Shown: positions 44,558 through 55,484, numbered from the stretch's first letter. The stretch: DNA of 64,000 nt from Williamsia deligens (GCF_024171765.1 NZ_JAMTCI010000002.1:496001-560000), one strand, 5' to 3'. Notes: generated by a model from the sequence alone, not told the origin. A program made the numbers and translations.

Positions 44558-44953
44558 GTGACCGAGGCCAGCGAGACGTTCTACGACGCGGTCGGTGGTG
44601 CCGCCACCTTCGCCGACCTGACGCACCGCTTCTACGCGGAGGTGCGCCTGGACGAGATCCTGCGTCCGCTCTACCCCGAGGACGATCTCGAGGGTGCCGA
44701 GGTGCGGCTGCGGATGTTCCTCGAGCAGTACTGGGGTGGTCCGCGCACCTATTCCGATCAGCGGGGCCATCCGCGATTGCGGATGCGTCACCAGCCCTTC
44801 CGCATCGGTGAGCTCGAGCGGGACGCGTGGTTGCGGTGCATGCACATCGCCATCGGCTCCATCGGCGAGGACCGACTCGATGCGCAGCACCGTCGAGCCC
44901 TCGTCGAGTACATGGAGATGGCGGCACAGTCGATGGTGAACAGCCCTCTGTGA
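44558..44953 (+). CDS. glbO: Group II truncated hemoglobin
   Basis: A heme protein binding O2 and NO. The 131-residue protein has the group II pattern: a Phe-Tyr pair (RFYAEVR), the conserved Trp of helix G in YWGGPRTYS, the proximal His in MRHQPFRIG and [12 protein letters not shown] 44558 gives the family N-terminus. It lies divergently from the HNH gene, as in mycobacteria. Confidence 0.94.
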   Translation: MTEASETFYDAVGGAATFADLTHRFYAEVRLDEILRPLYPEDDLEGAEVRLRMFLEQYWGGPRTYSDQRGHPRLRMRHQPFRIGELERDAWLRCMHIAIGSIGEDRLDAQHRRALVEYMEMAAQSMVNSPL

Positions 44954-45072
44954 CAACGGGAATCGTCGGCGCCGGCCTCTCCTGAGACGGATCGGGGCCC
45001 GTCGACGCCGGTGTGAGCGCCACCACGCCGGGCGGGCGTGGACACCGTGCCAGGTGGGTCGGGTGAGGCAAG

Positions 45073-46773
45073 ATGGGCGACGTGAACGACGAGTCACCGG
45101 ACGTCTCCGTCTCCGACGGTTCCCCGGACAGCCCCGACGCGCAGGCCGCGCCGACGACGATCGCCGCCTCCCGCCCCGAGGGCGCCGGACCCGGCGCGGA
45201 CGTGCCGTGGTGGGCGACCGCCGTCTTCTATCAGATCTACCCCCGCTCGTTCGCCGACAGCGACGGCGACGGCGTCGGCGACCTGCCCGGCGTCCTGGAG
45301 AAGCTCGGATACCTCGAACTGCTGGGCGTCGACGCGCTGTGGATCAGCCCGGTGATGCGCTCCCCCATGGCCGACCACGGCTACGACGTGTCCGATCCCC
45401 GCGACATCGACCCGCTGTTCGGCGGGATCGAGGCCCTCGACGCGCTCATCGAGGAGGCCCACGCCCGCGACATCAAGGTCACCATGGACCTCGTCCCGAA
45501 CCACACGAGTGACCAGCACCCGTGGTTCGTCGAGGCGCTCGCCGCGGAGCCCGGCAGCGCAGCTCGTGAGCGCTACATCTTCCGCGACGGTCTCGGGGAG
45601 GACGGTGACCAGCCGCCGAACAACTGGCCGAGCATCTTCGGCGGTCCGGCATGGACCCGCGTCACCGAACCCGACGGCACCCCCGGCCAGTGGTACCTCC
45701 ACATCTTCGCAGCGGAACAACCCGACCTGAACTGGGAGAACGACGAGGTCTTCGAGGATCTCGCCACCACCCTGCGGTTCTGGCTGGACCGTGGTGTCGA
45801 CGGTTTCCGCATCGACGTGGCGCACGGCATGGCAAAGCCCCCGGGTCTGCCGGACATGCCCGAGGAGTTGCAGACCGGGCTGCTCATCAACGACGACGAC
45901 GACCCGCGGTTCAACAACCCCGGGGTCCACCCGATCCACCGACGCATCCGTGCCGTGATGGACGAGTACCCCGACGCCGTCACCGTCGGCGAGATCTGGG
46001 TGCGCGACAACGCCCGCTTCGCCGAGTACGTCCGCCCCGACGAATTGCACCTGGGGTTCAACTTCCGTCTCGCCGAGGCCGACTTCACCGCCGAGTCCGT
46101 CCGCGACGCGATCGAGAACTCCCTGGCCGCGGTCGACTCCGTCCAGGGTGTCCCCACGTGGACGCTGTCGAACCACGACGTCGAACGCGAGGTGACCCGG
46201 TACGCCGCCGACACCACCGAGGCGGTGGGTCTCGACCGGGCGCGGGCGATGGTGTTGGTCGAGCTCGCCCTGCCGGGCGCGGTGTTCCTCTACAACGGGT
46301 CCGAACTCGGCCTCCCCAACGTCGACCTCCCCGAGGAGGCCCTGCAGGACCCTGTGTGGGAACGCTCCGGGCACACCATCCGTGGCCGCGACGGCTGCCG
46401 GATCCCGGTGCCCTGGCTCGGCGACACCCCGCCCTACGGCTTCAGCACCACCGAGGACACGTGGCTGCCCATGCCGAAGGACTGGGACGTCCTCACCGCC
46501 GAACACCAGCTCGAGGACGTCGACTCGACGTTGTCGCTGTACCGCCTGGCCATCGAGCTGCGCAAGACCCGCCCGGAGTTCGCGGGCGAGGAGGTCGAGT
46601 GGTACGGCGCGCCTCCCGGTTGCCTGGCGTTCCGTCGGTCCGAGGGACGACTCGTGTGCGCCCTGAACACCACCGACGCGCCTGTCGGACTGCCCGGTGG
46701 CGAGGTCCTCATCTCCAGTGCCCCGCTGCAGGACGGTCGGCTCCCGGCGAACGCCGCGGCCTGGCTCGTCTGA
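45073..46773 (+). CDS. aglA: Alpha-glucosidase (GH13)
   Basis: Hydrolyses alpha-1,4 or alpha-1,6 glucosides in the cytoplasm. The 566-residue GH13 protein has the (beta/alpha)8 motifs DLVPNHTSDQHPWF, the nucleophile Asp in GFRIDVAHG, the acid Glu in VGEIWVRD and the SNHD motif. The first 40 residues are a disordered Ser/Asp/Pro segment. It occupies the M. tuberculosis aglA position after glbO. Beyond its stop lies a repeat cluster. Confidence 0.93.
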   Translation: MGDVNDESPDVSVSDGSPDSPDAQAAPTTIAASRPEGAGPGADVPWWATAVFYQIYPRSFADSDGDGVGDLPGVLEKLGYLELLGVDALWISPVMRSPMADHGYDVSDPRDIDPLFGGIEALDALIEEAHARDIKVTMDLVPNHTSDQHPWFVEALAAEPGSAARERYIFRDGLGEDGDQPPNNWPSIFGGPAWTRVTEPDGTPGQWYLHIFAAEQPDLNWENDEVFEDLATTLRFWLDRGVDGFRIDVAHGMAKPPGLPDMPEELQTGLLINDDDDPRFNNPGVHPIHRRIRAVMDEYPDAVTVGEIWVRDNARFAEYVRPDELHLGFNFRLAEADFTAESVRDAIENSLAAVDSVQGVPTWTLSNHDVEREVTRYAADTTEAVGLDRARAMVLVELALPGAVFLYNGSELGLPNVDLPEEALQDPVWERSGHTIRGRDGCRIPVPWLGDTPPYGFSTTEDTWLPMPKDWDVLTAEHQLEDVDSTLSLYRLAIELRKTRPEFAGEEVEWYGAPPGCLAFRRSEGRLVCALNTTDAPVGLPGGEVLISSAPLQDGRLPANAAAWLV

Positions 46774-46793
46774 GTCGACCCGCGCGACCGGCG

Positions 46794-46934
46794 CCGAGTG
46801 GGCTGAAACCCACCGCCGAGCGGGCGGAAACCCACCGCCGAGCGTGCACTTGTTCGCGTCGAGCGTGCGGGAACCCACCGCCGAGCGTGCACTTGTTCGC
46901 GCCGAACGTGCACTTGTTCGCGTCGAACGTGCGG
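46794..46934 (+). repeat. Array of 21-22-bp units beginning CCGAGCGTGC, left part of an inverted mosaic
   Basis: About seven units start CCGAG/CCGAA/TCGAA followed by (C/T)G(T/G)GC. They end in one of two tails, GGAAACCCACCG or ACTTGTTCGCG. The units at 46794-46815 and 46816-46837 have reverse-complement counterparts at 47061-47121. Open frames through the array exist on both strands only because the units lack stops; nothing indicates a protein. Confidence 0.8.
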
Positions 46935-46977
46935 ACGATGCCGGCGACGGGTCAGAACTGCTCGTTCGGCGGTATTC

Positions 46978-47054
46978 ACTGCACGGTCGACGGGATCTAC
47001 TGCACGGTCGACGGGATCTACTGCACGGTCGACGGGATCTACTGCACCCTCGAC
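46978..47054 (+). repeat. 21-bp tandem repeats, three perfect copies and one partial
   Basis: ACTGCACGGTCGACGGGATC plus T repeats exactly at 46978, 46999 and 47020; a fourth copy from 47041 diverges after ACTGCAC. Each unit contains the palindrome GTCGAC. It lies in the centre of the inverted mosaic. Confidence 0.9.
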
Positions 47055-47060
47055 GAATGG

Positions 47061-47121
47061 TCTCGGCACGCTCGGCGGCGGGTTCGGCCCGCTCGGCAAG
47101 TGGTTTCGGCCCACTCGGCGA
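47061..47121 (-). repeat. Inverted counterpart of the 21-22-bp unit array
   Basis: Read on the minus strand, this segment gives CGCCGAGTGGGCCGAAACCA and then GCCGAGCGGGCCGAACCC, matching the first two units of the left array with a few changes, followed by a third GCCGAGCGTGCC unit. The two arrays could pair across about 330 bp between the convergent aglA gene and the gene at 47158. Confidence 0.75.
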
Positions 47122-47157
47122 GGTGGACCAGAGTCGGTGATCGGTAGTCGGCGGGAA

Positions 47158-47874
47158 TCAGATCGGGGTGAGCGGGATGGACGCCGCACGGCGGAAGCAC
47201 ACCGACCCGAAGCGGGCGTCGAGGCGTGCCCACGTGGCCGTCGCGCGGACCCGCACCGGCTCGGCGGGGTCGATCGACTCGACCGGTGTGGTGCCGGTGA
47301 CCATCCGGCCGTCGGCGTCGGTGACGAAGCCCATCGCCGTGACCGCGAACACCGCGCGCATGGGCACCCCGACGACGACTCCGTCGTCACCGCCCCCCGT
47401 CACGTCGAGGACGGTCTGCTCCAGCAGGGACGGTGGCGGACCCTGCGGCCCGCTCTCGGTCCGCGCCACCTCCGCCCCTTCCCGGGACAGTGCGACGACG
47501 GTCCGCGCGGGGACGTCGTCGACGTGGACGAAGCCCGTGTCGGGCGGCAGCGCACCCCACTCCCACGCGCTCGGCATGGAGAACCCCGGGTCGATGCGGG
47601 CCGGACCCGCCGGACCGTCGAGGGGCGATCGCGGCGGTGGTGGCGTGCGCAACGCGGTGACCAGGGCCGTGGCGTCGTGGACGACGTCGGGGTCGTCGAG
47701 TCCGATGCGCACCGACCGGGTGGCGAGGACGTCGAACGGGGTGCGTACCCACACACCGACAGCCCCGTCGGGCCGGCGGCGGAGACGGACGACGCACGTC
47801 TCGTCCAGCGATCGCGCGCGGGACACGAACGCCGAGAGGTCGTAGCGGTCCATGAGGTCCGGGAGGTCGATCAT
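47158..47874 (-). CDS. Conserved actinobacterial protein of unknown function (Rv2474c position)
   Basis: A 238-residue protein without a recognised domain. It has a Pro-rich middle, an MPSAWEWGALPPDTGFVHVD segment and a C-terminal stretch with RATATWARLDARFGSVCFRR. No signal peptide or membrane helix is seen. It occupies the position of Rv2474c and its ATG overlaps the thioesterase stop by four bases, so it is coupled to that gene and to gdh. Confidence 0.75.
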   Translation of the reverse strand: MIDLPDLMDRYDLSAFVSRARSLDETCVVRLRRRPDGAVGVWVRTPFDVLATRSVRIGLDDPDVVHDATALVTALRTPPPPRSPLDGPAGPARIDPGFSMPSAWEWGALPPDTGFVHVDDVPARTVVALSREGAEVARTESGPQGPPPSLLEQTVLDVTGGGDDGVVVGVPMRAVFAVTAMGFVTDADGRMVTGTTPVESIDPAEPVRVRATATWARLDARFGSVCFRRAASIPLTPI

Positions 47875-48344
47875 CGGGCCCGCAGACCGGGGGTGCGCGC
47901 GTCGGGGCGGAGGAACTCGCGGAGGTAGTCCTTCTCGGCGTCGGTCATCCGACGGGGAGCCTGGGTGTCGATGTCGAACGACACGAGCTGCGTGGTCGCC
48001 ACGACGGACGGTTTCGCGTCCGGCGGACCCGCCGCCGGGCGGACCTCATACCCGACCGTGAAGTCGGCGGCGCGGACCGCGGTGGTGAACATCGTGACGT
48101 CGATGGGCGTGTCCTCGTGCCGGATCTGTCCCTGGTAGCGGACGTGGAGATCGGCCAGCAGGCATCCGGCGCGCATGTCCCGGGTGGGCCGGCCCTCGAC
48201 GAACAGCCACGGGATCCGCGCCTCCTCGAGCAACGTCACCATCCGGGCGTGGTTGACGTGTGCGAAGACGTCCATGTCCGACCAGCGGATCGGCACGGAC
48301 ACGACGAACCCTCGATCGGTGCGCCGTCCCTGGTCCTCGCTCAT
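47871..48344 (-). CDS. Acyl-CoA thioesterase (hotdog fold)
   Basis: A 157-residue 4HBT/FcoT-type hotdog thioesterase with the motif WSDMDVFAHVNHARMVTLLEEAR, which carries the catalytic Asp and active-site residues of 4-hydroxybenzoyl-CoA-thioesterase-like proteins. It probably hydrolyses an acyl-CoA; the substrate is unknown. ATG 48344 overlaps the gdh stop (ATGA). Confidence 0.85.
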   Translation of the reverse strand: MSEDQGRRTDRGFVVSVPIRWSDMDVFAHVNHARMVTLLEEARIPWLFVEGRPTRDMRAGCLLADLHVRYQGQIRHEDTPIDVTMFTTAVRAADFTVGYEVRPAAGPPDAKPSVVATTQLVSFDIDTQAPRRMTDAEKDYLREFLRPDARTPGLRAR

Positions 48345-51300
48345 CGGAGGATGCTCCGGAGGGCACGTGCCGCGACGGACAACGTCGCGAGGTCGTGATG
48401 GCCCGACGCCGCGATCTCCTCCAGCGTGCTCTGCGCACGGGTCAGACGGCTCGCCGTGTGCACCCGCCACTCCGCGATCTTCTCCTCTGCGGTCTCGTCG
48501 GGTTCACCGATCTCCGCCACCGTGAGGGTGATCGACCGCATCACGGCGAACAGGTCGTCCCGCAGCGCGAGACGCGCCAGCGACTGCCAGCGATCCCCGG
48601 AGTCGAGCCCCGACACCGCCGTCAGCAGTTCCTCGACACCGAGGAAGTCCATGACCGCGAAGTAGAGCTCCCCCACCTCCCGTTCGTCCCGGTCTGCGAT
48701 CTCGGCCGCGTCGACGATGTCGAGCAGGCAGAACCAGTGCAGGCACCCGGCCACGGTGTCGACCACCGGTCCGGACGCCCCCATCTCGGAGAGGTGCCGC
48801 GCGGCCTCGTCGACCTCGCCGCGGGATCCCTCGCCGAGCCACGACGCCAGGTGGGGCCGCAGCGCCTCCACCCGCCGTGCGTACCGGGTGATCTCGGCGG
48901 AGACGGCCAGCGGTTGCGGACGGGTGGCGAGGAACCACCGGGACGCCCGGAAGAGCAGCCGCCGCCATCGGACGACCATCTCGTCGACGGCCGCGATCGG
49001 GGCGTCCGCGGTGACGATGTCCTGCCACAGGTCGTCGAGTCCGAAGATCTCCGACACCACCACGAACGCGCGGACGGCGTCGGTCTCCGATGCCCCCGAC
49101 CCCTCGGTGAGCGAGAAGATGTGTTCCAGGCCCGCCGAATCCACGATGTCGTTGACGAGGGTGGTCACGACGATCTGGCGTCGCAGGCGATGCCGCCGGA
49201 TGCCCTCGGCGAACCGGTTGCGCAGCGGCTCCGGGAAATAGGACGACAGTCGTTCGTCGAAGACGTCGTTGTCGGGCAGATCACCGGTCAGCAGTTCGGA
49301 TTTCACGGCCAGCTTGACGTGCGCCATGGTGGTCGCGAGTTCCGGTGACGTGAGCCCGGTGCGGGTGCGGTCGGGACCGCGGCGCGCCAGCGAGCGCGCG
49401 GTCGGCAGCACCTCGAGCTCGAGATCGACCCCGTGGTGCCGGGCGAGGTGCCGCAGCAGCCGCACGTGGACCTCGGCCATGTCGGCGGCCTGTGCCCGCG
49501 CGATGCCCACCGCCGTGTTCTGGGCGATGTTGTCCGCCAACACCAGTCGCGCGACCTCATCGGTCATCGACGCGAGCAACGTGTCCCGGTCGTCGGTGTC
49601 GAGATCGCCCGCTGCGACAGCCGCGTCGAGCAGGATCTTGATGTTCACCTCGTGGTCGGAGCAGTCGACGCCGGCCGAGTTGTCGAGGGCGTCGCTGTTG
49701 ATGCGGCCCCCGTGCAGGTCGAACTCGACCCGACCCCGTTCGGTGACGCCGAGGTTGCCGCCCTCGCCGATCACCCGCGCACGCACGGCCGGCGCATCCA
49801 CGCGGATCGGGTCGTTCGCCTTGTCTCCCACATCCGCGTGGCTCTCGGTGCTCGCCTTGACGTAGGTCCCGATGCCGCCGTTCCACAGCAGATCGACCGG
49901 CGCCGAGAGGATGGCTGTGATCAGCTCGGGCGGGCTCAGCGTCTCGACGCCGTTGTCGATCCCCAGCGCGGCCCGCATCTGCACGCTGACGGGGATGGTC
50001 TTGGCCTCCCGAGACCAGACACCGCCGCCGTCGGAGATGGTGGAGGTGTCGTAGTCCGCCCATGAGGACCGTGCCAGCGCGAACAGACGTCGCCGCTGCG
50101 CTGTCGCGGCGGCGCGGTCCGGTGTCGGGTCGACGAACACGTGGCGGTGGTCGAATGCGGCGACCAGCCCGATGTGGTCGGAGAGCAGCATGCCGTTGCC
50201 GAACACGTCGCCGGACATGTCACCGATCCCGACGACCGTGAAATCGTCAATGTCGACGTCGATCTCGATCTCCCGGAAGTGACGGCGCACCGATTCCCAC
50301 GCGCCGCGGGCGGTGATCCCCATCGCCTTGTGGTCGTACCCGACGGATCCACCGGAGGCGAAGGCGTCGCCCAGCCAGAAGCCGTGGTCCGCGGCGACCT
50401 CGTTGGCGATGTCGGAGAACTGCGCTGTGCCCTTGTCGGCGGCGACCACGAGGTACGTGTCGTCGCCGTCCCGACGAACGAGACCGGCTGCGGGACGGAC
50501 GGACCCGTCGGGTGCGACGTCGTCGGTGAGGTCGAGCAGGGCGGAGATGAACTCGCGATAGCAGGCGACGCCCGCGGCGCGCGTCGCCTCCCGGTCGGCC
50601 GCCGGGTCACCGGTCGGGACGGGCGGACGACGCACGACGAAGCCACCTTTGGCCCCGACGGGGACGATGACGGCGTTCTTCACGGCCTGCGCCTTGACGA
50701 GACCGAGGATCTCGGTGCGGAAGTCCTCGGCGCGGTCCGACCAGCGGATCCCGCCGCGCGCCACTGCACCGAACCGCAGATGCACGCCCTCCACGCGGGG
50801 CGAGTACACGTAGATCTCGCGGTGCGGCCGCGGCTGCGGGGCCTGGGGCAACTCGTCCGGGACGAGTTTGACCGCCAGCGCCCGTCGCAACACGCCCTCG
50901 GTGAAGAAGTTGGTGCGCACGGTCGCCCCGATGAGGTCGACGAAGGCCGACACGATGCGGTCGGCGTCGAGGCTGATCACCTCACCGGACAGGGCCGTGA
51001 CCCGTTCGGTCGCCGCGTCGCGTGCCGCGTCGTCGGCCCGGGCGGGGTCGAACGTGGTCTCGAGCAGCTCGATCAACGCCTCCGCCAAGTCGGCGTGGTC
51101 ACCGAGCACCGTCGCGACACGGCGCGCGCTGTAGGCGAAGCCGCACTGGCGCAGGTAGTTCGCGTACGCGCGGAACATGACGATGGACCGCCAGTCCAGC
51201 CGGGTCCGGACGACGAGCTCGTTGAACTCGTCGACCTCGGCGATCCCCGACCACAGGTGCGCGAACGCATCGGTGAAGCGGTGCTGCAGATCGTCCCGAC

Positions 51301-53026
51301 CGCGCTCGCTGACGGTCAGCCCACCGGCCGGTACCAACGTGAACTCGTAGATCCAGCAGTCGATCCCGTCCGGACGGGTCACCGCGAGAGGCTGCTCGTC
51401 GAGCACGTCGACGCCCAGACTCTGGATCATCGGCAACACTGCGGTCAACGACGCCGACCGCCCACAGAGGTAGAGGTCGAACGTCCACCGCTCGGCGCTG
51501 TCCGCGTGGCGTGCCAGACGGACGTCGAAACCGCCCGGCTCGAGCGCCGACAGCACGGCAGCATCGGCGAGCGCGGTGCGCGGATCGCGCTGGTCCTTGT
51601 ACGCCTGCGACAGCACCGCCGCGTACGCCGCAGCGGTAGGGGCGTCGACAGCCGTCTCCCCGAGACCCGCGACAGCGCAAAGGTTCTCGTCCCAACTGCG
51701 GGCGGCGTCGGCGAGTTCGGATTCGATGGCGCGGCGGAGGTCGGCGTCGATCTCGACCTGCGCCGCATCGGTGCCGTCACCGCCGGTGCGCATCAGGACG
51801 TGGATGGCGGCCAGTGGGGCATCGGTGATCCGCGCGGAGTACTCCACATCCTGTCCGCCGAGCCGGTCGGCGAGGTGGTGCTGCATGGTGGCCCGGAGCC
51901 GGGTGGTGTACCGGTCCCGCGGGAGGTGGATCTGCGCGCTCACGATCCCCGAGTCCGGGTCGGACCGCAGGAACACCCGTACCTCACGCGCGGTCACCGC
52001 CTCGAGCGCCTCGGCGAGGTCGTGTGCCAGCGCCGCCGGGTCGGCCGAGAAGAGATCGGTACGGGGATGGTTCTGGAGCAACTCCACCATCGTGGCGCCC
52101 GAATACGAGTCAGGTTGCACCGCGGCGTGTTCCAGGGTGCGGCGAACCACGGCACGCACCACCGGGATCGTCGTCACGTCGGCGCTGACCCCCGCCGTCG
52201 TGAACACACCGACCACGGCCAGTCTCGTCCGGTGTCCGGACTCACCGGTCACCATACGGACGACCGTGGGGTAGTCGGTCCGGTGGACGCCGGCCGGGAG
52301 ATGCATCCACCCGACCGTGACACCCGGCGCCCCGTCCGGTCGAGCGCCTGGACGGGGCACGTCGGGATCGGCGAAGACGCCGAGTGCCGTCGTCCATCCC
52401 TCGTCGTCGGCGTACGAGAACACGACGCCCAGGGGCTGGAAGTGCCTGTCCTGCAGCCAGTGCAGGAGTGCGGAGTTCTCGTCGTCGGCCGGGAGTCCCT
52501 GCGTCGCCGCACCGAGCGCGTCCGCCATCGCGCGGGAGTCGTCGTGCACGGCGACCACACGAGCGATCACCGCGCGCGTGGCGTCCCGGAGCGGCGCGGC
52601 CTCCTCGACCTCGACCCCTCCCACCTCCAGGCAGATCCACGACTCGCGGATGGCCGACCCGTCGCCGGGGCCGTCGGCACTCACGAAGCGCAGCGTCCCG
52701 TCGGCGTCGCGGCGTACCCACAGGATCGGGTGGTCGACGCGGTCGACCGTGTGGCCGCCGCGCTCCACCGCACCGACGGCGGCCTCGACCAGGAACGGTT
52801 GGTCCTCCACCACGATCAGGACCGCGCAGCCGCCGCCGGGTGTGGCGACGACCTCGACCACCTGCTCGCCCGGTGCCCGCGTCTGCGCCACCGCGAGGTG
52901 TTCGCGCACGCGGTCCCGGTCGAACGACGACGTCGAGTCCGCACGCCGGGACGCACGCGCGTCGTAGCTGCGCGCCACCTCCGCGGGGCTGACCGTCGTA
53001 CCGACCTCCCCGGGCGCGCGGCTCAT
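48341..53026 (-). CDS. gdh: NAD-specific glutamate dehydrogenase (large type)
   Basis: Deaminates glutamate to 2-oxoglutarate with NAD+. The 1561-residue protein belongs to the large (about 180 kDa) class: a long N-terminal regulatory region with ACT-like segments, then the catalytic domain with VPVGAKGGFVVRR, the segment GIGDMSGDVFGNGMLLSD and a helical C-terminal region. In mycobacteria this class is controlled by GarA. It is at the start of the gdh-thioesterase-47158 gene group, 4 bp downstream of ettA. Confidence 0.96.
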   Translation of the reverse strand: MSRAPGEVGTTVSPAEVARSYDARASRRADSTSSFDRDRVREHLAVAQTRAPGEQVVEVVATPGGGCAVLIVVEDQPFLVEAAVGAVERGGHTVDRVDHPILWVRRDADGTLRFVSADGPGDGSAIRESWICLEVGGVEVEEAAPLRDATRAVIARVVAVHDDSRAMADALGAATQGLPADDENSALLHWLQDRHFQPLGVVFSYADDEGWTTALGVFADPDVPRPGARPDGAPGVTVGWMHLPAGVHRTDYPTVVRMVTGESGHRTRLAVVGVFTTAGVSADVTTIPVVRAVVRRTLEHAAVQPDSYSGATMVELLQNHPRTDLFSADPAALAHDLAEALEAVTAREVRVFLRSDPDSGIVSAQIHLPRDRYTTRLRATMQHHLADRLGGQDVEYSARITDAPLAAIHVLMRTGGDGTDAAQVEIDADLRRAIESELADAARSWDENLCAVAGLGETAVDAPTAAAYAAVLSQAYKDQRDPRTALADAAVLSALEPGGFDVRLARHADSAERWTFDLYLCGRSASLTAVLPMIQSLGVDVLDEQPLAVTRPDGIDCWIYEFTLVPAGGLTVSERGRDDLQHRFTDAFAHLWSGIAEVDEFNELVVRTRLDWRSIVMFRAYANYLRQCGFAYSARRVATVLGDHADLAEALIELLETTFDPARADDAARDAATERVTALSGEVISLDADRIVSAFVDLIGATVRTNFFTEGVLRRALAVKLVPDELPQAPQPRPHREIYVYSPRVEGVHLRFGAVARGGIRWSDRAEDFRTEILGLVKAQAVKNAVIVPVGAKGGFVVRRPPVPTGDPAADREATRAAGVACYREFISALLDLTDDVAPDGSVRPAAGLVRRDGDDTYLVVAADKGTAQFSDIANEVAADHGFWLGDAFASGGSVGYDHKAMGITARGAWESVRRHFREIEIDVDIDDFTVVGIGDMSGDVFGNGMLLSDHIGLVAAFDHRHVFVDPTPDRAAATAQRRRLFALARSSWADYDTSTISDGGGVWSREAKTIPVSVQMRAALGIDNGVETLSPPELITAILSAPVDLLWNGGIGTYVKASTESHADVGDKANDPIRVDAPAVRARVIGEGGNLGVTERGRVEFDLHGGRINSDALDNSAGVDCSDHEVNIKILLDAAVAAGDLDTDDRDTLLASMTDEVARLVLADNIAQNTAVGIARAQAADMAEVHVRLLRHLARHHGVDLELEVLPTARSLARRGPDRTRTGLTSPELATTMAHVKLAVKSELLTGDLPDNDVFDERLSSYFPEPLRNRFAEGIRRHRLRRQIVVTTLVNDIVDSAGLEHIFSLTEGSGASETDAVRAFVVVSEIFGLDDLWQDIVTADAPIAAVDEMVVRWRRLLFRASRWFLATRPQPLAVSAEITRYARRVEALRPHLASWLGEGSRGEVDEAARHLSEMGASGPVVDTVAGCLHWFCLLDIVDAAEIADRDEREVGELYFAVMDFLGVEELLTAVSGLDSGDRWQSLARLALRDDLFAVMRSITLTVAEIGEPDETAEEKIAEWRVHTASRLTRAQSTLEEIAASGHHDLATLSVAARALRSILR

Positions 53027-53030
53027 GGCG

Positions 53031-54707
<1,677 letters not shown>

Positions 54708-54739
54708 CGCCCGTCCTAACCTGGCTGTTTGCGGCTATC

Positions 54740-54811
54740 TGCGCCTGTAGCTCCCCCAGACCTCCCACCAATGGGAGGCGGGAACACTCCGAGGTCAGGG
54801 AGCTACGCGCA
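54740..54811. promoter_or_regulatory. Multi-stem structured segment between ettA and the first island gene
   Basis: The outer stem of 5 bp (54740-54744 with 54807-54811) and 9 bp (GTAGCTCCC, 54747-54755, with 54798-54806) encloses either GACCTC/GAGGTC (54759-54764 with 54791-54796) or the alternative CCTCCCA/TGGGAGG (54761-54767 with 54772-54778). The two inner stems exclude each other. Read rightward, the outer arm hides the GGGAG ribosome site of the gene at 54811. Read leftward, it lies 33 bp before the ettA start. Confidence 0.6.
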
Positions 54812-54999
54812 TGCATCGTCCACCACTCTATCGGCGCGTCTGCGAGTCGTTGGCCGGCGTCTGCTCGCCCAGCCACGAGCAGGTCGCCAAGCGTCGCCAG
54901 GTGGCGGGCGCGGTCCTCACCGTCACGTTCTGCGTCGCCCTGTACGGAGGCACGTACGGTCTCGCGGCGCTGCTCGTCGTGCTGGGCTTCCACGCATGA
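54811..54999 (+). CDS. Small single-helix membrane protein, first rightward island gene
   Basis: A 62-residue protein with a basic N-terminal half (VAKRRQ) and one membrane helix covering most of the last 30 residues. GGGAG lies 8 nt before the ATG, and G/C-ending codons dominate, so the ORF is probably real. Its stop overlaps the next ATG (ATGA). No family is recognised. Confidence 0.6.
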   Translation: MHRPPLYRRVCESLAGVCSPSHEQVAKRRQVAGAVLTVTFCVALYGGTYGLAALLVVLGFHA

Positions 55000-55388
55000 G
55001 GATCAGCAACGAAGTCGTGGACGACCTGACCTTGCGCACTGGTCTTCTCTGGGACCCGCTTCCCCGTGGCGAGATCATCACCACCCGCACGCACGACGGC
55101 ATCGACGTGTGGGTGGGGTCCGAGGAGTGCCGTCGTCCCGGTCTCGTGCGTTGTGATGGCCCGCCTGGACGACGAGGCGCGGTCGATCGAGGAGTGCGTA
55201 GTCCTGGAGGGCGCCGGGTGGACGGTGCAGCAGTGGGCTGGTGCCGTCGAAGAAGCCCTCATCCTGTTGCGGGCACTGTGCGCATGAGCGCCTCGCAGAG
55301 AGCCGCCCCCGTAGTTGCCACACCCGTTGTCGCGGAACGACTTCTGGGCCGTATCCGGCGCTCTCAGGGGGTGATACGCGGCCACTAG
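54996..55388 (+). pseudogene. Small ORF with an apparent +1 frame switch near 55150
   Basis: The ORF begins MRISNEVVDDLTLRTGLLWD, coupled to the preceding gene. Its first 50 or so codons look coding, but from about 55150 the frame becomes Arg/Gly-rich and shadow-like. Protein-like sequence continues in the next frame (55156-55287). The same frame becomes plausible again from ATG 55284 (34 residues). Either one base was gained or lost, or a frameshift is used; two separate overlapping genes are the third possibility. Confidence 0.4.
55156..55287 (+). CDS. Downstream half of the frame-switched ORF (43 aa)
   Basis: Starts MARLDDEARSIEECVVLEG and ends in a helix EEALILLRALCA. The beta-then-C-terminal-helix layout resembles the small proteins encoded at 61165-61825. 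It could be a separate gene or the end of the one starting at 54996. Its stop overlaps ATG 55284. Confidence 0.4.
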   Translation: MARLDDEARSIEECVVLEGAGWTVQQWAGAVEEALILLRALCA

Positions 55389-55484
55389 CCCCCGCACGAC
55401 GTCGCTCCTGCACAGCCCGACGGAAACCGGCTGACGTGCCGTCACCACAGTCCCCCAACTCATCGACCATCCGGCACGTGGTCA

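Noticed and set aside
43716-45071. 451-residue version of the HNH protein starting far upstream
   Set aside because: The extension crosses the divergent glbO gene in an Arg/Pro-rich frame; ATG 44360 matches the family.
46978-47054. CRISPR array
   Set aside because: The copies abut without spacers and no cas gene is present.
46697-47147. Open frames through the repeat cluster, including GIYCTVD peptide repeats
   Set aside because: The 21-bp unit has no stop in several frames on both strands, so openness is not evidence; no ribosome site or conserved start precedes it.
54740-54811. tRNA-like cloverleaf, perhaps an attachment site in a tRNA gene
   Set aside because: GTAGCTC resembles a D-arm, but there is no anticodon arm, T-loop GTTCGA or 7-bp acceptor stem.
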